Shown here piece after piece: positions 63,873 to 64,000 of a DNA stretch of 64,000 bases. The position numbers and the translations under genes are program-made. The DNA is from Caenispirillum bisanense (GTDB taxonomy: Bacteria > Pseudomonadota > Alphaproteobacteria > Rhodospirillales > Rhodospirillaceae): positions 62,001 to 126,000 of the forward strand of contig NZ_OCNJ01000001.1 of NCBI RefSeq assembly GCF_900230255.1, in the 5' to 3' direction. Under the pieces are notes generated by a model that searched no databases, was not told the DNA's origin, and worked only from the letters and a program-made list of their open reading frames with translations. The first letter of the stretch is position 1, and each line of letters begins with the position of its first letter.

Positions 63873-64000
63873 GGAAACGGCCTCCTCCCAGGACCTTGCG
63901 CCGCAGCAGCGCCGACGGGCGGTAACGGTCCTCGCCATAGGTTGTGAACAGGTGGTCGAGCACGGCATGGATCCGGCCGAGCCCGATACGCTCGGCCCAG
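63865..64000 (-). CDS. C-terminus of an acyl-CoA pathway protein (probable 3-hydroxyacyl-CoA dehydrogenase), cut by window edge
   Basis: Only the last 44 codons are present, ending [24 protein letters not shown]. Endings of the type YGxxRxxPxxLLRRKxxxGxxFH occur in 3-hydroxyacyl-CoA dehydrogenase/enoyl-CoA hydratase proteins; in a paa operon the gene before paaI would be paaH or paaG-like. The identification is tentative because the catalytic domain is outside. It overlaps paaI by 8 nt. Confidence 0.5.
   Translation of the reverse strand, partial: WAERIGLGRIHAVLDHLFTTYGEDRYRPSALLRRKVLGGGRFHA

Overview
The window is a stretch of a high-GC (about 68-70 %) alphaproteobacterial chromosome. Gene order and content point to the Rhodospirillales: yqeY-dnaG-rpoD next to carA-carB-greA, a flagellar operon ending in a CckA-type hybrid kinase, two phasins, and a dcd-murA pair. 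It is mostly core genome. I see no prophage, no CRISPR array, no recognisable defence island and no rRNA operon. The only clear mobile element is one intact IS4-family insertion sequence.

Layout: 1-2815 (minus) holds rpoD (cut by the window edge), dnaG and a YqeY-type gene. 2924-8275 (plus) holds carA, carB and greA, with a strong promoter and strong terminators. 8575-10962 has an AlkB-like dioxygenase and the ABC-F factor ettA. 11168-19150 has tyrS, a polar amino acid ABC transporter, a LysR regulator, trxB, a 2-Cys peroxiredoxin and an Lrp/AsnC regulator. 19317-26664 is a more accessory block: a CPBP protease, a membrane PAS-DnaQ exonuclease, a cyclopropane-fatty-acid-synthase-like enzyme, a ybaN-methyltransferase-glycosyltransferase run, a receiver-like protein divergent from an XRE-PAS regulator, and a DUF2383-type four-helix protein. 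27011-29489 has tRNA-Thr(GGT), a 64-residue protein, dcd and murA. 29740-31219 is the IS, inserted inside a copy of a dispersed repeat of about 120 bp. 31365-33397 is thiC under a TPP riboswitch.

33420-41799 is a flagellar region with two divergent arms. The minus arm is fhlB-like, a small hypothetical, fliO, fliP and a small secreted protein. The plus arm is flgB-flgC-fliE-fliQ-fliR-flhB-cckA. The shared intergenic region carries two near-consensus CtrA-type boxes, which suggests that the CckA-CtrA phosphorelay controls the operon encoding its own kinase. 41930-47224 has recA, a Cys-rich hypothetical, a hemerythrin-like protein and alaS. 47848-56161 has two phasin genes whose promoters share the same operator layout (TGC-N3-GCA boxes about 57-58 bp apart, bracketing the promoter), a galU-ugd-pgm sugar-nucleotide cluster, an AT-rich intergenic island, and a SPOR-domain D,D-carboxypeptidase. 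56541-59229 is clpS-clpA. 59387-64000 holds phenylacetate/acyl-CoA genes: an enoyl-CoA hydratase and a thioesterase on plus, facing paaK, a 3-oxoadipyl-CoA-type thiolase, paaI and the C-terminus of a probable 3-hydroxyacyl-CoA dehydrogenase on minus.

The observations most worth following are regulatory or structural rather than a new enzyme system: the paired phasin operators, the CtrA boxes in front of the cckA-containing flagellar operon, the IS insertion that splits a repeat copy, the dispersed three-hairpin repeat family, a tyrS leader that may sequester its own ribosome binding site, and a 41 % GC island with a perfect DnaA box downstream of pgm. All coordinates and motifs come from reading the sequence. 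No database search was possible.
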